Shown: positions 55,565-62,926 of the stretch, one piece after another
Layout: every line of letters begins with the position of its first letter
How positions within the stretch are numbered: the stretch's first letter is position 1
Source of the DNA: Sphingomonas sp. Ag1
GTDB lineage: Bacteria; Pseudomonadota; Alphaproteobacteria; Sphingomonadales; Sphingomonadaceae
Assembly: GCF_000980895.1 (NCBI RefSeq)
Contig: NZ_LAZX01000094.1
Location: 248,001 to 312,000, forward strand
Length of the DNA: 64,000 nucleotides
Direction: 5' to 3'
Made by a program: the position numbers and the translations under genes
The notes under the pieces: generated by a model
What the model was told of the DNA's origin: nothing
Database searches by the model: none
Seen by the model: the letters and a program-made list of their open reading frames with translations, nothing else

Positions 55565-55816
55565 TCAGGCGGTCTCGTGCGGCTGCCCGAGCCGGCTTCG
55601 GAGCCACGCGTCGACGTCGCTTTCCCACCACCCGATGCTGCGCTTGGTGAGCTGGTGCTGGGCTGGGAAATCGCGGTTCGCGACGAGGCGGTAGATCGTC
55701 GCTCGGCTGAGCCCGGTGCTTGCAATCACGTCGTTGATGCGCAGGAATCGTCCGAACGCCGATTGGCGGCCGTCTTGCTTCGCTTCGGCTACCTTCATGA
55801 GAGGGCGGCGGGTCAC
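55565..55816 (-). CDS. AlpA-like excisionase/regulator
   Basis: An 83-residue DNA-binding protein. FLRINDVIASTGLSRATIYRLVANRDFP is the AlpA/MerR-like winged helix, and IGWWESDVDAWLRSRL is the usual C-terminal part of the family. AlpA proteins act as excision or integrase regulators of prophages and islands, normally next to an integrase; none follows here. The start is a GTG overlapping the upstream gene's stop (GTGA); an ATG at 55798 is also possible. Last gene of a chained operon. Confidence 0.8.
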   Translation of the reverse strand: MTRRPLMKVAEAKQDGRQSAFGRFLRINDVIASTGLSRATIYRLVANRDFPAQHQLTKRSIGWWESDVDAWLRSRLGQPHETA

Positions 55817-56031
55817 GCGCGCTCCTCAATCGAGCGGGCAAGCCGGCCCAAGCACAGCGCCAGATCGGTGGATATTGCATCCGCGCCGTCGAGCGCTTGC
55901 AGCTCGCGCCAGAACGGCCGCTCCATATTTTCGAGAAGGTGCGCGGCGTGGCGGATCAGGTCGGCTGCTTGCTGCAAGCGGTACGAAGCATCGAGAGCGC
56001 CATCACGCCTGTGCGTCGAGGCAACGGTCAT
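55813..56031 (-). CDS. small phage-like hypothetical protein
   Basis: A 72-residue, mostly helical protein (YRLQQAADLIRHAAHLLENMERPFWRELQALDG...LCLGRLARSIEERA). Not recognised. It overlaps the next gene by GTGA and the previous by ATGA, so it is part of the coupled chain. Confidence 0.65.
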   Translation of the reverse strand: MTVASTHRRDGALDASYRLQQAADLIRHAAHLLENMERPFWRELQALDGADAISTDLALCLGRLARSIEERA

Positions 56032-56192
56032 GCGAGGATCCTCCCAGCGCCGGCGGGCGGCGCGAACTTGGGTGTGAAGCGTTTCATCGTCCCGTCGCAG
56101 CGGTCGCCCCAGCAGGGCAGCGTCCCCGGCGCTGGCTCGCGCACCTCATCGCGGCAGCCGCATGGACAGGCGAAGCTCGCCACGGCGCTCAC
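56028..56192 (-). CDS. small cysteine-rich phage-like protein
   Basis: A 54-residue protein starting at a GTG that overlaps the upstream stop. FACPCGCRDE and LPCWGDRCDG provide five cysteines in a likely zinc-ribbon arrangement. Function unknown. The longer frame to 56915 is antisense overlap; the overlap-start and cysteine spacing support the short form. Confidence 0.6.
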   Translation of the reverse strand: MSAVASFACPCGCRDEVREPAPGTLPCWGDRCDGTMKRFTPKFAPPAGAGRILA

Positions 56193-56461
56193 GCCCTCGG
56201 CTCGAGCGGCAGTTCGGGGACGCGCTGCGCCTGCCAATCCGCATATGCGGTGACATGCTTGGCGCAGAGATCCTTGCCGCGCGTCGGTGACGTGGTGCAG
56301 CTGGCGCACAGCGGCTTGTCGCAGGTGCCGCTCTTCTTCGTCGGCACCTTCCAGTCGCACAGCCTGGTCGCCGGCTTGCCGCAGGCGCAGCGCTGCCGAC
56401 GGTGCGAGGAGCAGACGATCGCTGTACCGCCGCCCGGAATGGGAACGACTTCGCACGTCAT
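56189..56461 (-). CDS. cysteine-rich phage-like protein
   Basis: A 90-residue protein with eight cysteines in pairs: IVCSSHRRQRCACGKPATRLCDW and CDKPLCASCTTSPTRGKDLCAKH, suggesting one or two zinc knuckles and nucleic-acid binding. The C-terminus is helical. No specific family recognised. It overlaps both neighbours by 4 nt. Confidence 0.7.
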   Translation of the reverse strand: MTCEVVPIPGGGTAIVCSSHRRQRCACGKPATRLCDWKVPTKKSGTCDKPLCASCTTSPTRGKDLCAKHVTAYADWQAQRVPELPLEPRA

Positions 56462-56955
56462 GGCGCAGCGTTCCCGCCGCCGGCCGGTGATTCAACGGAC
56501 CCGGCCGGCGACGAGCTGGTGATGAAGGGATAGGGCACCGCGCCAGCGCCACGTTGCCCGAGGGCGCGCGCGACACCCTGCTTGGAATAGATGCACGACC
56601 GACTGCGGCCTTTGACCGGCCTGATTGGCAGGCCATCGAACGTGTCCGGAAAGCCCATCGCTGCCGCTGCGGCCAGATCCTCTTCCGCGAGGTAGATCGC
56701 GCGCGGAGCCATGAAGTCCGCGCGCATCGTCTGCAGCGTCGATCTGAGGCGCTCGTCCAGTGACTGGGGCGCGGGCTTAGAACGCCGGATCGAACGCGTC
56801 CGATTCGGCGGCGATGACGAAGCCTTTTGGCGGTTGATGAGGCTTTCGAGCCGACGCGACTCGACCTCGGTAAGCGCTCGCTTGCGACTGAGTGCGTCCA
56901 AGGTGGCGATACCATCTGCGATTGATGCCGCGTCGCCGGCGACCGAGCGGCCCAT
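56458..56955 (-). CDS. hypothetical phage-like protein
   Basis: A 165-residue protein, basic and Ser/Arg-rich in the middle (SPPNRTRSIRRSKPAPQSLDERLRS). The segment DFMAPRAIYLAEEDLAAAAAMGFPDTFDGLPIRPVKGRSRSCIYSKQG looks like a small folded domain. Not recognised. Its ATG overlaps the upstream TAA by one base. Confidence 0.65.
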   Translation of the reverse strand: MGRSVAGDAASIADGIATLDALSRKRALTEVESRRLESLINRQKASSSPPNRTRSIRRSKPAPQSLDERLRSTLQTMRADFMAPRAIYLAEEDLAAAAAMGFPDTFDGLPIRPVKGRSRSCIYSKQGVARALGQRGAGAVPYPFITSSSPAGSVESPAGGGNAAP

Positions 56956-57107
56956 TATGCCGGCACCTTTCCGCGCGAGTTGATCACCAGCGCAGCGATG
57001 AGCATGTAGGCGGCGCCGACGGCGAAGCCGGGGGCGAGACCCTCCGCGACTAGGCTGAGCGCCGAGGCGGCGAGCAGGCCGCCGGCGGCGGTGATCAGCC
57101 CGGTCAT
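56955..57107 (-). CDS. small membrane protein
   Basis: A 50-residue, almost entirely hydrophobic protein with two short membrane segments (LITAAGGLLAASALSLVAEGLA, FAVGAAYMLIAALVI) and a basic end (NSRGKVPA). The 59-residue protein at 58155-58334 and the 72-residue one at 57940-58158 have similar membrane parts. Function unknown. Confidence 0.65.
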   Translation of the reverse strand: MTGLITAAGGLLAASALSLVAEGLAPGFAVGAAYMLIAALVINSRGKVPA

Positions 57108-57490
57108 GACTGCGGCTCGATGCTGGCGGCGATCGCCTGCAGGTCGGCGATCAGTGCCTCGAGACCGGGGCGCGTGATGAAGGCGGCCACGCCGCTCTCT
57201 TCGAAGCGCGCATCGGGCGGCGGCCCGCCGCCGAACAGGGTCAGCAGCACACCACCCGGAAGGGGCAAGGGCATCGGTGCCCAGCCAAGGCGGATCCCGG
57301 CATGAACGTAGCAGCCGAGGATAACCTCGGCGCTGCTCAGCGCTGGGTTCGGATGGGGCACCCATGCATAGCCGCCCTCGTCTATGACCACGGGTGAGCT
57401 GAAAGGCGGCGGGGGACCAAGCAGGCGCGAGGCTGCCGATTGTGCCAGGCGCTCGGCCACAAGATCGGGGGTGAACTCCGGCCCCATCAC
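57104..57490 (-). CDS. hypothetical phage-like protein
   Basis: A 128-residue protein with a Pro/Gly-rich central part ([27 protein letters not shown]) and a helical C-terminus ([22 protein letters not shown]). Not recognised. It starts at GTG 57490 (GTGA) or ATG 57487. Confidence 0.65.
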   Translation of the reverse strand: MMGPEFTPDLVAERLAQSAASRLLGPPPPFSSPVVIDEGGYAWVPHPNPALSSAEVILGCYVHAGIRLGWAPMPLPLPGGVLLTLFGGGPPPDARFEESGVAAFITRPGLEALIADLQAIAASIEPQS

Positions 57491-57753
57491 AGCATGCCCA
57501 GCGCTTGCATGTAGGTTTCGAGGATCATCTCCTCTTCCTGGAACTCCTCCCGCTTCTTCTTGCGGATGGACATGATCTTGCGGATCGCCTTGGGGTCGTA
57601 TCCACGCGACTTCGCCTCGGCCATGACATCCTTGATGTCGTCGGCGATGCCCTTCTTCTCTTCCTCGAGGCGCTCGGCGCGCTCGATCAGGAGGCGCAGC
57701 TCCTCGGCCGCGACCTGGCCGCCGCCCATGCCCTCTCCGCGTTCCTCAGCCAT
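57487..57753 (-). CDS. DUF2312 / GapR-like DNA-binding protein
   Basis: An 88-residue helical protein with [70 protein letters not shown], a close pattern match to Caulobacter GapR (DUF2312), a nucleoid protein that binds overtwisted AT-rich DNA ahead of forks. Residues such as the basic [13 protein letters not shown] stretch face DNA in that family. A copy inside a phage-like operon may serve phage replication or act against host GapR. It overlaps the next gene by 8 bp. Confidence 0.88.
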   Translation of the reverse strand: MAEERGEGMGGGQVAAEELRLLIERAERLEEEKKGIADDIKDVMAEAKSRGYDPKAIRKIMSIRKKKREEFQEEEMILETYMQALGML

Positions 57754-57943
57754 GAACGATCGCTTCCTTCACGAGAGCGACAAGCTTCTGCGCCGCGGCC
57801 GCCAGTTGGTGGGGTGATGCGTCCAGGTCAGAGCCGACGCGCTCGTAAGCGAACCGCTGGACATGTGCGGACCAGCGCTCGACTTCGTCGACCGCCTGAA
57901 GGATCTCGCTGAGTTCCGTGTGCGACTGATCCGGCGCCATCAT
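57746..57943 (-). CDS. hypothetical phage-like protein
   Basis: A 65-residue helical protein ([53 protein letters not shown]). Not recognised. Overlaps the DUF2312 gene by 8 bp and the upstream gene by 4 bp. Confidence 0.65.
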   Translation of the reverse strand: MMAPDQSHTELSEILQAVDEVERWSAHVQRFAYERVGSDLDASPHQLAAAAQKLVALVKEAIVHG

Positions 57944-58158
57944 CCGATCCCCAGCAGCGCGAGGATCCCGGAGCCGTTCAGCGCAACGCCGATCACCTGC
58001 CCGGTGATCAGCCCGCCGGCGGCGAGGATGAAGGAGACGGCGACCGATTTGGCCAGGCTCGGTTCGGCGGTCGCGTCGTGGCAGCTTGAGCAGTCACAAC
58101 CGAGCGGGTGAACATCGAACGGCTGCGCCAGATCGAAGGGACGCTGTGGAGGCATCAT
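57940..58158 (-). CDS. small protein with one membrane segment and a Cys motif
   Basis: A 72-residue protein. The N-terminal half has CDCSSCHDA (three cysteines, a histidine), the C-terminal half a hydrophobic segment (VAVSFILAAGGLITGQVIGVALNG...LALLGIG). Not recognised. ATGATG start overlaps the upstream stop. Confidence 0.6.
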   Translation of the reverse strand: MMPPQRPFDLAQPFDVHPLGCDCSSCHDATAEPSLAKSVAVSFILAAGGLITGQVIGVALNGSGILALLGIG

Positions 58159-58334
58159 TTTCTCTCCCGAATAGCGAGGGCGTGGTCGGCCGTTGCGGCG
58201 GTCACCACGAGGAAGACGAGGAGGATGGCGACCAGCACGCCGTCTTCGCGGCGGCCGGTGAGGGCGAGGACGAGCCCGATCGCGCTGGACGCGATCCAGA
58301 GCACGACGCGCAGGCGGAAGCGGGCGGCCGTCAC
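58155..58334 (-). CDS. small membrane protein
   Basis: A 59-residue, two-segment membrane protein (FRLRVVLWIASSAIGLVLALTG, GVLVAILLVFLVVTAATADHALAIRERK). The start is the GTG at 58334 overlapping the upstream TGA; the longer frame to 58409 overlaps the neighbouring gene. Function unknown. Confidence 0.6.
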   Translation of the reverse strand: MTAARFRLRVVLWIASSAIGLVLALTGRREDGVLVAILLVFLVVTAATADHALAIRERK

Positions 58335-58780
58335 GCGACCGCGCCGACGACGGCGGCCGCGATCAGATCGTCGGCGCAGGCGGTGCAGAGATCTTCGCCA
58401 GCGACCCACGCGCAGGCCACGTGATCGTAGGTGCAGGGCTGTCGCCAGCTGCAGGCGCAGATGCGGCAGATGCGCGGGGTGTGGATGGGATCGCGCTCAC
58501 CGCGCGCGATCGCCGCGAGAGCGGCAAGCACCGAGCGGTCGAAGCGGTAGGCGCTGTGCAGCGCGTCGATGGTGTTGATCGATGCCGGGACGAGATCGGC
58601 TTCGATCCGCTCGAGCCATGCGATCAGATCATGCTCTGCGTCGCGCGGGATGGTGGGGATGCGCGCGGCGACGTCCTGCAGCGTCAGCAGCTGCGCCGTA
58701 CGGCGCGTTTTGAGGTACGAGCCCGGCGTGAACAGCACCGTTGTGGTCCAGCTCTTCGGGGCGTCGTGCGGCATGATCAT
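58331..58780 (-). CDS. phage-like regulatory protein with Cys-rich C-terminus
   Basis: A 149-residue protein. The N-terminal part (YLKTRRTAQLLTLQDVAARIPTIPRDAEHDLIAWLERIEADLVPASINTIDALHSAYRFDRSVLAALAAIARG) reads like a helix-turn-helix of the Cro/Xre type. The C-terminal part has CRICACSWRQPCTYDHVACAW...CTACADD with seven cysteines and could bind zinc. The function is unknown. It heads the twelve-gene chain. Confidence 0.65.
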   Translation of the reverse strand: MIMPHDAPKSWTTTVLFTPGSYLKTRRTAQLLTLQDVAARIPTIPRDAEHDLIAWLERIEADLVPASINTIDALHSAYRFDRSVLAALAAIARGERDPIHTPRICRICACSWRQPCTYDHVACAWVAGEDLCTACADDLIAAAVVGAVA

Positions 58781-58899
58781 CGGCAGTGTCCGGGCAGCAC
58801 AAAGCCGCTCCGCGAAGCGCAGGGCGACGCGGGCGGCATAGGCGGAAGGGGGAAGTCTCGGCTGGTGACGGGCGCGGCGGCCGAGGCGGCCCGCGGCGA

Positions 58900-59376
58900 T
58901 CAGGGGGAGCGGGCGGAACCGCCCGAAGCCATTTTCTGGAGCAGCGTGACCATGTGGCTTACCGCCTTGACCGCGCCGATCCCCTCACGGAGAGCTTTTG
59001 CCCGGTCCCGCTTCGTGGCGTTGGGCTTCTGAGCATCAAAGGACGCGAGCTGCATTTCGGCAACTTCCTTCACGACGTCCTGATGGGCTGCGATCAGTTC
59101 GGCGTGACTGGCCTCACTGTCCGACTGACCGGCTTTGACGATCAGACCGTAGTGCTCATAGAGCGGCATCGAGCCGCCAAATAACCGAGCGTGCTCCAGA
59201 TCCAGCTTGCTCGCGATATCCAGCGACACATTGAATCTATCGAGATTGCTGTTGCTAAGTTGAGAGAGGTAGCCGGCAGTCTTGCCAGTAACTCTCGCCG
59301 CAACTGGAAGCGTGAGTGCGGTGAGCACCTCTTGAAGCGTCTCTTCTATAGACGCGATCGGCCGCTCGACAGTCAT
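58900..59376 (-). CDS. phage-like regulator, HTH-type
   Basis: A 158-residue helical protein. The N-terminal part (ETLQEVLTALTLPVAARVTGKTAGYLSQLSNSNLDRFNVSLDIASKLD) resembles a helix-turn-helix, and the C-terminal part is a long helix (DQKPNATKRDRAKALREGIGAVKAVSHMVTLLQKM-like). Not assigned to a family. Its ATG overlaps a preceding reading frame's stop (ATGA). Confidence 0.6.
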   Translation of the reverse strand: MTVERPIASIEETLQEVLTALTLPVAARVTGKTAGYLSQLSNSNLDRFNVSLDIASKLDLEHARLFGGSMPLYEHYGLIVKAGQSDSEASHAELIAAHQDVVKEVAEMQLASFDAQKPNATKRDRAKALREGIGAVKAVSHMVTLLQKMASGGSARSP

Positions 59377-59519
59377 GCCGTTGCCCCGAAACTTGCCATC
59401 GATCGTGCCACATGGATGCGATCGGCATGATTATGGAGGTGCCGCGCCGAAAAGACGGCGTCGGTCCGGGATAAGAAACCGGCGCCGTCTTCCGTGGGGG
59501 GCTCTTCCAAATGCAGCAC
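59373..59519 (-). CDS. putative 48-residue protein coupled to the downstream regulator
   Basis: A frame from GTG 59519 (AGGA 5 nt upstream) to a TGA that overlaps the next gene's ATG (ATGA), the same junction as others in this region. Sequence includes HLEEPPTEDGAGFLSRTDAVF and HLHNHADRIHVARSMA. A hairpin at 59452-59491 lies inside it. Coding is supported only by the junction and the ribosome-binding site. Confidence 0.35.
   Translation of the reverse strand: MLHLEEPPTEDGAGFLSRTDAVFSARHLHNHADRIHVARSMASFGATA
59452..59491 (-). terminator. hairpin, possible terminator
   Basis: A 9-bp perfect stem (AAGACGGCG with complement), extendable by a wobble and 4 more pairs, closes a 12-nt loop. On the minus strand it is followed by TTTTCGG. 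It could reduce transcription entering the downstream regulator, or belong to the putative small gene. Confidence 0.4.
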
Positions 59520-59691
59520 ACAAACGTCCTGCGTGTTCTCGCTCGGGTGGGTCGCCCCACGCAGGTCTCGGCCGGCATGCCAGCGGCCGAAAAAGAAAAT
59601 GGATCGATGCGCTCCTTCCGGGGCCGGGCTGGACGCCCGACCCCTTCCGGTTATCGTGGTCTTGCTAACACAACCACGAAAGGAAAACTGA

Positions 59692-59910
59692 ATGGATGGC
59701 AACACGTCGGCCGACGCCGGGCGCGCGGCTATTTGGCTGCTGCAAGAGCTTGTGACAGAACTCGCCGCACAAGGCGCGCTGAACGGCACAAACTTGCATG
59801 ATAGGCTTCTCAGTAAGGCTCGCGACGAGAGACTTAGCGCCGATCGACGAGCAGAGTCGTACCTTGCAGCGAGCGTGGTGGAGCACATCAGCACGATGCC
59901 TCACCCCTGA
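59692..59910 (+). CDS. hypothetical protein
   Basis: A 72-residue helical protein (RAAIWLLQELVTELAAQGALNGTNLHDRLLSKARDERLSADRRAESYLAASVVEHI). AAAGGA lies 8 nt upstream of the ATG. Not recognised. It is the only plus-strand gene inside the minus-strand phage-like block, with its 3' end overlapping the convergent 59888-60247 gene. Confidence 0.6.
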   Translation: MDGNTSADAGRAAIWLLQELVTELAAQGALNGTNLHDRLLSKARDERLSADRRAESYLAASVVEHISTMPHP

Positions 59911-60247
59911 CATCGGCAGGGGTCAGATTGGCGGGGCTGACCCTGCTCCGACCGCCCTCCATTATCTCTCGAACGCGGGCTTCCTGTTCGGGCGTGAACG
60001 GCGACGGTTCGTCCGTCGCCGGGATCGGCAATGCAGCTTTGATCTGAGCCTCCGCGAACTCAATCTGAGCTTTCACCAACCGCTCAAGCGCATATTGGGC
60101 TCGATCGAAGTCGAGGCGGGCGCCGCCGGCGATCGAGCGAACTTCCGCAGCCTCGATCCCGGCCAGCAGCGCGCGATAGCGATCGAGCCGCCGCTGCGCC
60201 GTGGACGGGTGGAACTCGCTCTGTTCGCGGCTGAGAGAGAAGATCAT
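59888..60247 (-). CDS. hypothetical phage-like protein
   Basis: A 119-residue, largely helical protein (TAQRRLDRYRALLAGIEAAEVRSIAGGARLDFDRAQYALERLVKAQIEFAEAQIKAALPIP) with a Pro- and Glu-rich C-terminal part. Unknown function. Coupled to the YdaS-like gene by an ATGA overlap. Confidence 0.65.
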   Translation of the reverse strand: MIFSLSREQSEFHPSTAQRRLDRYRALLAGIEAAEVRSIAGGARLDFDRAQYALERLVKAQIEFAEAQIKAALPIPATDEPSPFTPEQEARVREIMEGGRSRVSPANLTPADVRGEASC

Positions 60248-60480
60248 GCTGCGGCCTCAGCGCCGAAGAGGTCGGGGCGGATTTCTCCCTTGGTGACGGC
60301 GCCTTTGGTTGCTTTCTCGATGGCGATCGCCGCCTTGGCCGGCACCTCGGTTCCGTTCAGCCAGCGCCATACAGAGCCCTGCGTGAAGCCGATGTCGCGA
60401 GCGAGCGCCGACTGCGACCGTCTCAGGTCCACTGCGCGACGTAGCGCGAGAATCGGAGCGGGGGCGTCTGCCTGATCCAT
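60244..60480 (-). CDS. YdaS/Cro-like phage regulator
   Basis: A 78-residue protein, ILALRRAVDLRRSQSALARDIGFTQGSVWRWLNGTEVPAKAAIAIEKATKGAVTKGEIRPDLFG. This is the YdaS_antitoxin/Cro-type pattern of a single HTH followed by the conserved IEKATKGAVT...RPDLF end. It is divergent from a CI-like gene across two inverted repeats, so it likely plays the Cro or CII role at the start of the leftward operon. The ATG at 60480 is the first with the family N-terminus. Confidence 0.85.
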   Translation of the reverse strand: MDQADAPAPILALRRAVDLRRSQSALARDIGFTQGSVWRWLNGTEVPAKAAIAIEKATKGAVTKGEIRPDLFGAEAAA

Positions 60481-60489
60481 GCTGCCAGC

Positions 60490-60505
60490 TAAACCCCTTG
60501 GTTTA
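60490..60505. promoter_or_regulatory. candidate phage repressor operator O1
   Basis: TAAACC, 4 nt, GGTTTA: perfect 6-bp inverted arms in the divergent promoter region, 10 bp before the YdaS-like start. It resembles O2 at 60539-60552 (shared AAACC/GGTTT half-sites). Confidence 0.6.
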
Positions 60506-60538
60506 ATGGCGTCAAGCACCAAAATGCGCGCGCGCATC

Positions 60539-60552
60539 AAACCCTTGGGTTT
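60539..60552. promoter_or_regulatory. candidate phage repressor operator O2
   Basis: AAACCC TT GGGTTT: perfect 6-bp arms around a 2-nt centre, 12 bp upstream of the CI-like start codon. Its centre is 48 bp from that of O1. The pair is the layout of a CI/Cro-type switch. Confidence 0.6.
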
Positions 60553-60563
60553 AGTGTGACCTG

Positions 60564-61136
60564 ATGCTGGTTGCGGACCGACTCCAGAAGCGAATGAGCG
60601 AGTTCGGGCTGTCGCAGTCCGAGCTGGCACGTCGCGTCGGCGTCACCCAGACTACCATTAGAAAGCTCGTTTCTGGTGGTGGATACGGCTCAAAGTATCT
60701 TCACCTGATTGCGCGTGAACTGCTTACGACGCCAGAATATCTCACCGGCGAAGCCGACGATCCTGCCGCTGGCGCGCCGCCCGAGCCCGAGCTCTCTTAT
60801 GATGAGCGCGAACTGGTCGACTGTTCACGAGGCCTGACAGCCGGTGACCGGAGCCTGCTGCTGCAACTCGCGCGCTCATTGCCGAAGCACGACCGCGTCG
60901 CGCCGCCTCCTAACCCGGGGGCCGGGCTGCCTCCAGCGTCAGCGTTGGCGCAAATGTTCGCGGGGATGCTGGCGCAACTGGATCCGGAGCATCCGGACGA
61001 ACACGCCGAACTGCTTGCCCGGCGATTGCCCAGCGCCTTAGCGCAGCTGACAGATCTGCTTCCCGCTGAGGCCCAGCCGGAAGCTGCCAAGCCGCGCCGA
61101 CGGCGTCCCACTCCTGCTGCTGTCCAGCCATCATGA
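60564..61136 (+). CDS. CI-like XRE repressor without protease domain
   Basis: A 190-residue protein. The XRE HTH is MSEFGLSQSELARRVGVTQTTIRKLVSGGGYGSKYLHLIARELLTTPEYL (about 11-60). It is followed by an acidic and Pro/Ala-rich region with helices (AQMFAGMLAQLDPEHPDEHAELLARRLPSALAQLTDLL) and a basic tail. No S24/LexA-type Ser-Lys protease domain is present, so induction by RecA cleavage is not expected. It is divergent from the YdaS/Cro-like gene over two inverted repeats. Confidence 0.85.
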   Translation: MLVADRLQKRMSEFGLSQSELARRVGVTQTTIRKLVSGGGYGSKYLHLIARELLTTPEYLTGEADDPAAGAPPEPELSYDERELVDCSRGLTAGDRSLLLQLARSLPKHDRVAPPPNPGAGLPPASALAQMFAGMLAQLDPEHPDEHAELLARRLPSALAQLTDLLPAEAQPEAAKPRRRRPTPAAVQPS

Positions 61137-61284
61137 CAGCGCAGCGCACAGTACAGGGCACGCAGCCTTCGCGGCACCCGGGTGTCGATCGAAATACGAC
61201 CTCATTCATGTTGTCTCCTCTCCCTCGGCTACGAGGGAGGGACTTACTAAGCGTTCGTTTCTCAATAACTTGTGGGGGCAAGTA

Positions 61285-61806
61285 ATGTTCGGTTCGAAAC
61301 TGCAGCGGTACCAGCTTGGTTGTTTGTTTTTGTTGCTGGCATCGCCGGCAACCGCCGAGGGTCCATTGACCGTCTGGTTCAAGGAAGAGCCGTCGGCTGT
61401 ATCTGACAAGCTCGCCAATCTCTGTGCTGATCGTAACGCTGCCGTGGTCGAGCAGGATGATCGGCACGTATTGTGTCAGCGCGAGGTCAGCGGAGGCAAG
61501 GGCATCCTGGCGCAGGCGCTGCTGGGCAACTCCTATTCGACCAGCCCGGTTTTGAACGTGCGCTTCTCAATCCTGAAGGACCGTGGCGCGGCGCGGGTGC
61601 AAGCATCGCAGTGGGTCGAGTTGCAGATGGCGATGGGCCAGACGCGTCGTACGCCGGTGGACGGCCGCAAGGCTGACGCTCGGCTCGAGCAGAGCCTGGT
61701 GGCGGCCGGCGGCCATAATGTTCACCCGAGCACGTTGCAGGAAACACTGCCGCCTTATGAAGAGTCGACCGCCGACGGTGGGGCTTCCGTGAAACGAAGC
61801 CAGTGA
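61285..61806 (+). CDS. exported protein of unknown function
   Basis: A 173-residue protein with a signal peptide (LGCLFLLLASPATAEG). The mature part has two cysteines (LCADRNAAVVEQDDRHVLCQRE), likely a disulfide, then LNVRFSILKDRGAARVQASQWVELQMAMGQTRR and a long polar tail. Not recognised. The stop overlaps the start of the HNH-like gene (GTGA), a coupling that suggests a shared role. Confidence 0.7.
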   Translation: MFGSKLQRYQLGCLFLLLASPATAEGPLTVWFKEEPSAVSDKLANLCADRNAAVVEQDDRHVLCQREVSGGKGILAQALLGNSYSTSPVLNVRFSILKDRGAARVQASQWVELQMAMGQTRRTPVDGRKADARLEQSLVAAGGHNVHPSTLQETLPPYEESTADGGASVKRSQ

Positions 61807-62585
61807 CTGCCGGGCTTCAGCCGGTCGGCCACTGCATTTATTGCTACGCTGATGATGTCCCGCTCAGCCGGGAGCATATCATACCGAGGGGGCTAGCCGG
61901 TCAGAGAGTGCTTCCGAAAGCCAGCTGCGCTAAGTGTGCGGCGATCACGGCTAAGGTCGAGCAGTTCGTTCTTCGCCAGATTTTCGGTACGATGCGGGTC
62001 AAGAACGGCTTCAAGATCACCGAGAATCGTAGCTCAATTGACCTGCTGGTCTATCAGCGCGGTCGGGGCGTTCAAATAAAGCAAGAGAAACCCAGCCTTT
62101 ATCCCTACGTCATCCTCGGTATGGACCTTCCCATGCCGGGAGTGTTGGTGAACCGGCCGATCGGAGAGGAGCCGGTGGGCGACGTGGTCATCGTTCCGGA
62201 CGAAATCGCGCTCGCCGCACTTGGGTCAGCCGGAACGCCGGCCGTCTTCGATCGTCGTGCTCTGGACATAGACATGCTCGCACGAATGCTGGCAAAGATT
62301 GCGTTAGCGCACCTCTATTCGAAAGGTATTCGGCTAGCGACGCCGTATCTCCCAGGGATTGTCACGGGTAATACTTCACCGGAAGCTTACTCGCACTTCA
62401 TCGGCGGCTATTTCGGAGAAGCCAACGTGCGCTTGCCGACAGAGCCGGGTGTGTTACATCAAATTTGGGATTGGGCGATTGAAACGGACGGCGGACTAAT
62501 CCTGCATCTGGTTCGTATTCGCCTGTTTGCAGACGTTCCCAACGATTTATCGCCGGACTACCTGGTCGTCGCTGGCGAGCACTAG
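61803..62585 (+). CDS. HNH-type zinc-finger protein, putative endonuclease
   Basis: A 260-residue protein. The N-terminal CIYCYADDVPLSREHIIPRGLAGQRVLPKASCAKC has the HNH/treble-clef layout: zinc pairs Cys11/Cys14 and Cys42/Cys45, with the catalytic His25 in EHIIP. The remaining about 200 residues, with DLLVYQRGRGVQIKQEKPSLYPYVILGMDLP and IWDWAIETDGGLILHLVRIRL, are not recognised and may be a sensor or target-recognition part. The start is the GTG at 61803 within the upstream stop. Its end overlaps a convergent small ORF. Confidence 0.75.
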   Translation: MTAGLQPVGHCIYCYADDVPLSREHIIPRGLAGQRVLPKASCAKCAAITAKVEQFVLRQIFGTMRVKNGFKITENRSSIDLLVYQRGRGVQIKQEKPSLYPYVILGMDLPMPGVLVNRPIGEEPVGDVVIVPDEIALAALGSAGTPAVFDRRALDIDMLARMLAKIALAHLYSKGIRLATPYLPGIVTGNTSPEAYSHFIGGYFGEANVRLPTEPGVLHQIWDWAIETDGGLILHLVRIRLFADVPNDLSPDYLVVAGEH

Positions 62586-62753
62586 CAGGTCAGACCGATC
62601 AAGTAGCCGCTCGATCAACTCGACATAGTGATCGTGAACAAACGTTGTCACCTCTGGCCAAGGGACGAATGGCCCGGCGCTGGGATCGAGGTCCTCACTG
62701 GCCTCGTAAAGGCAGCGCGCAAGTTCGGTGATAAGGGCGTCCTTTGTCAGCAC
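62547..62753 (-). CDS. putative small protein
   Basis: A 68-residue frame (ALITELARCLYEASEDLDPSAGPFVPWPEVTTFVHDHYVELIERLLDRSDLLVLASDDQVVRR) with a protein-like helical pattern. The start would be GTG, and no ribosome-binding site is evident. The 3' end overlaps by 39 bp the convergent HNH-like gene. Unknown function. Confidence 0.45.
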   Translation of the reverse strand: MLTKDALITELARCLYEASEDLDPSAGPFVPWPEVTTFVHDHYVELIERLLDRSDLLVLASDDQVVRR

Positions 62754-62926
62754 GGTAGCCAGTGTATGCTACCTCGAGGTCCGTTGCATAGCCGCGGGTA
62801 TCGAGTGGGTACTTCGCCCACTCTCCGCGGCGTGGCCGAAGGGTAGATCGGCGACCGCGGCGGAGGATGTCTCCGCCGTGATCGGCGAAGAAGCAGACCT
62901 TCTGCCTCCGCTAGCGGTTCGATGCC

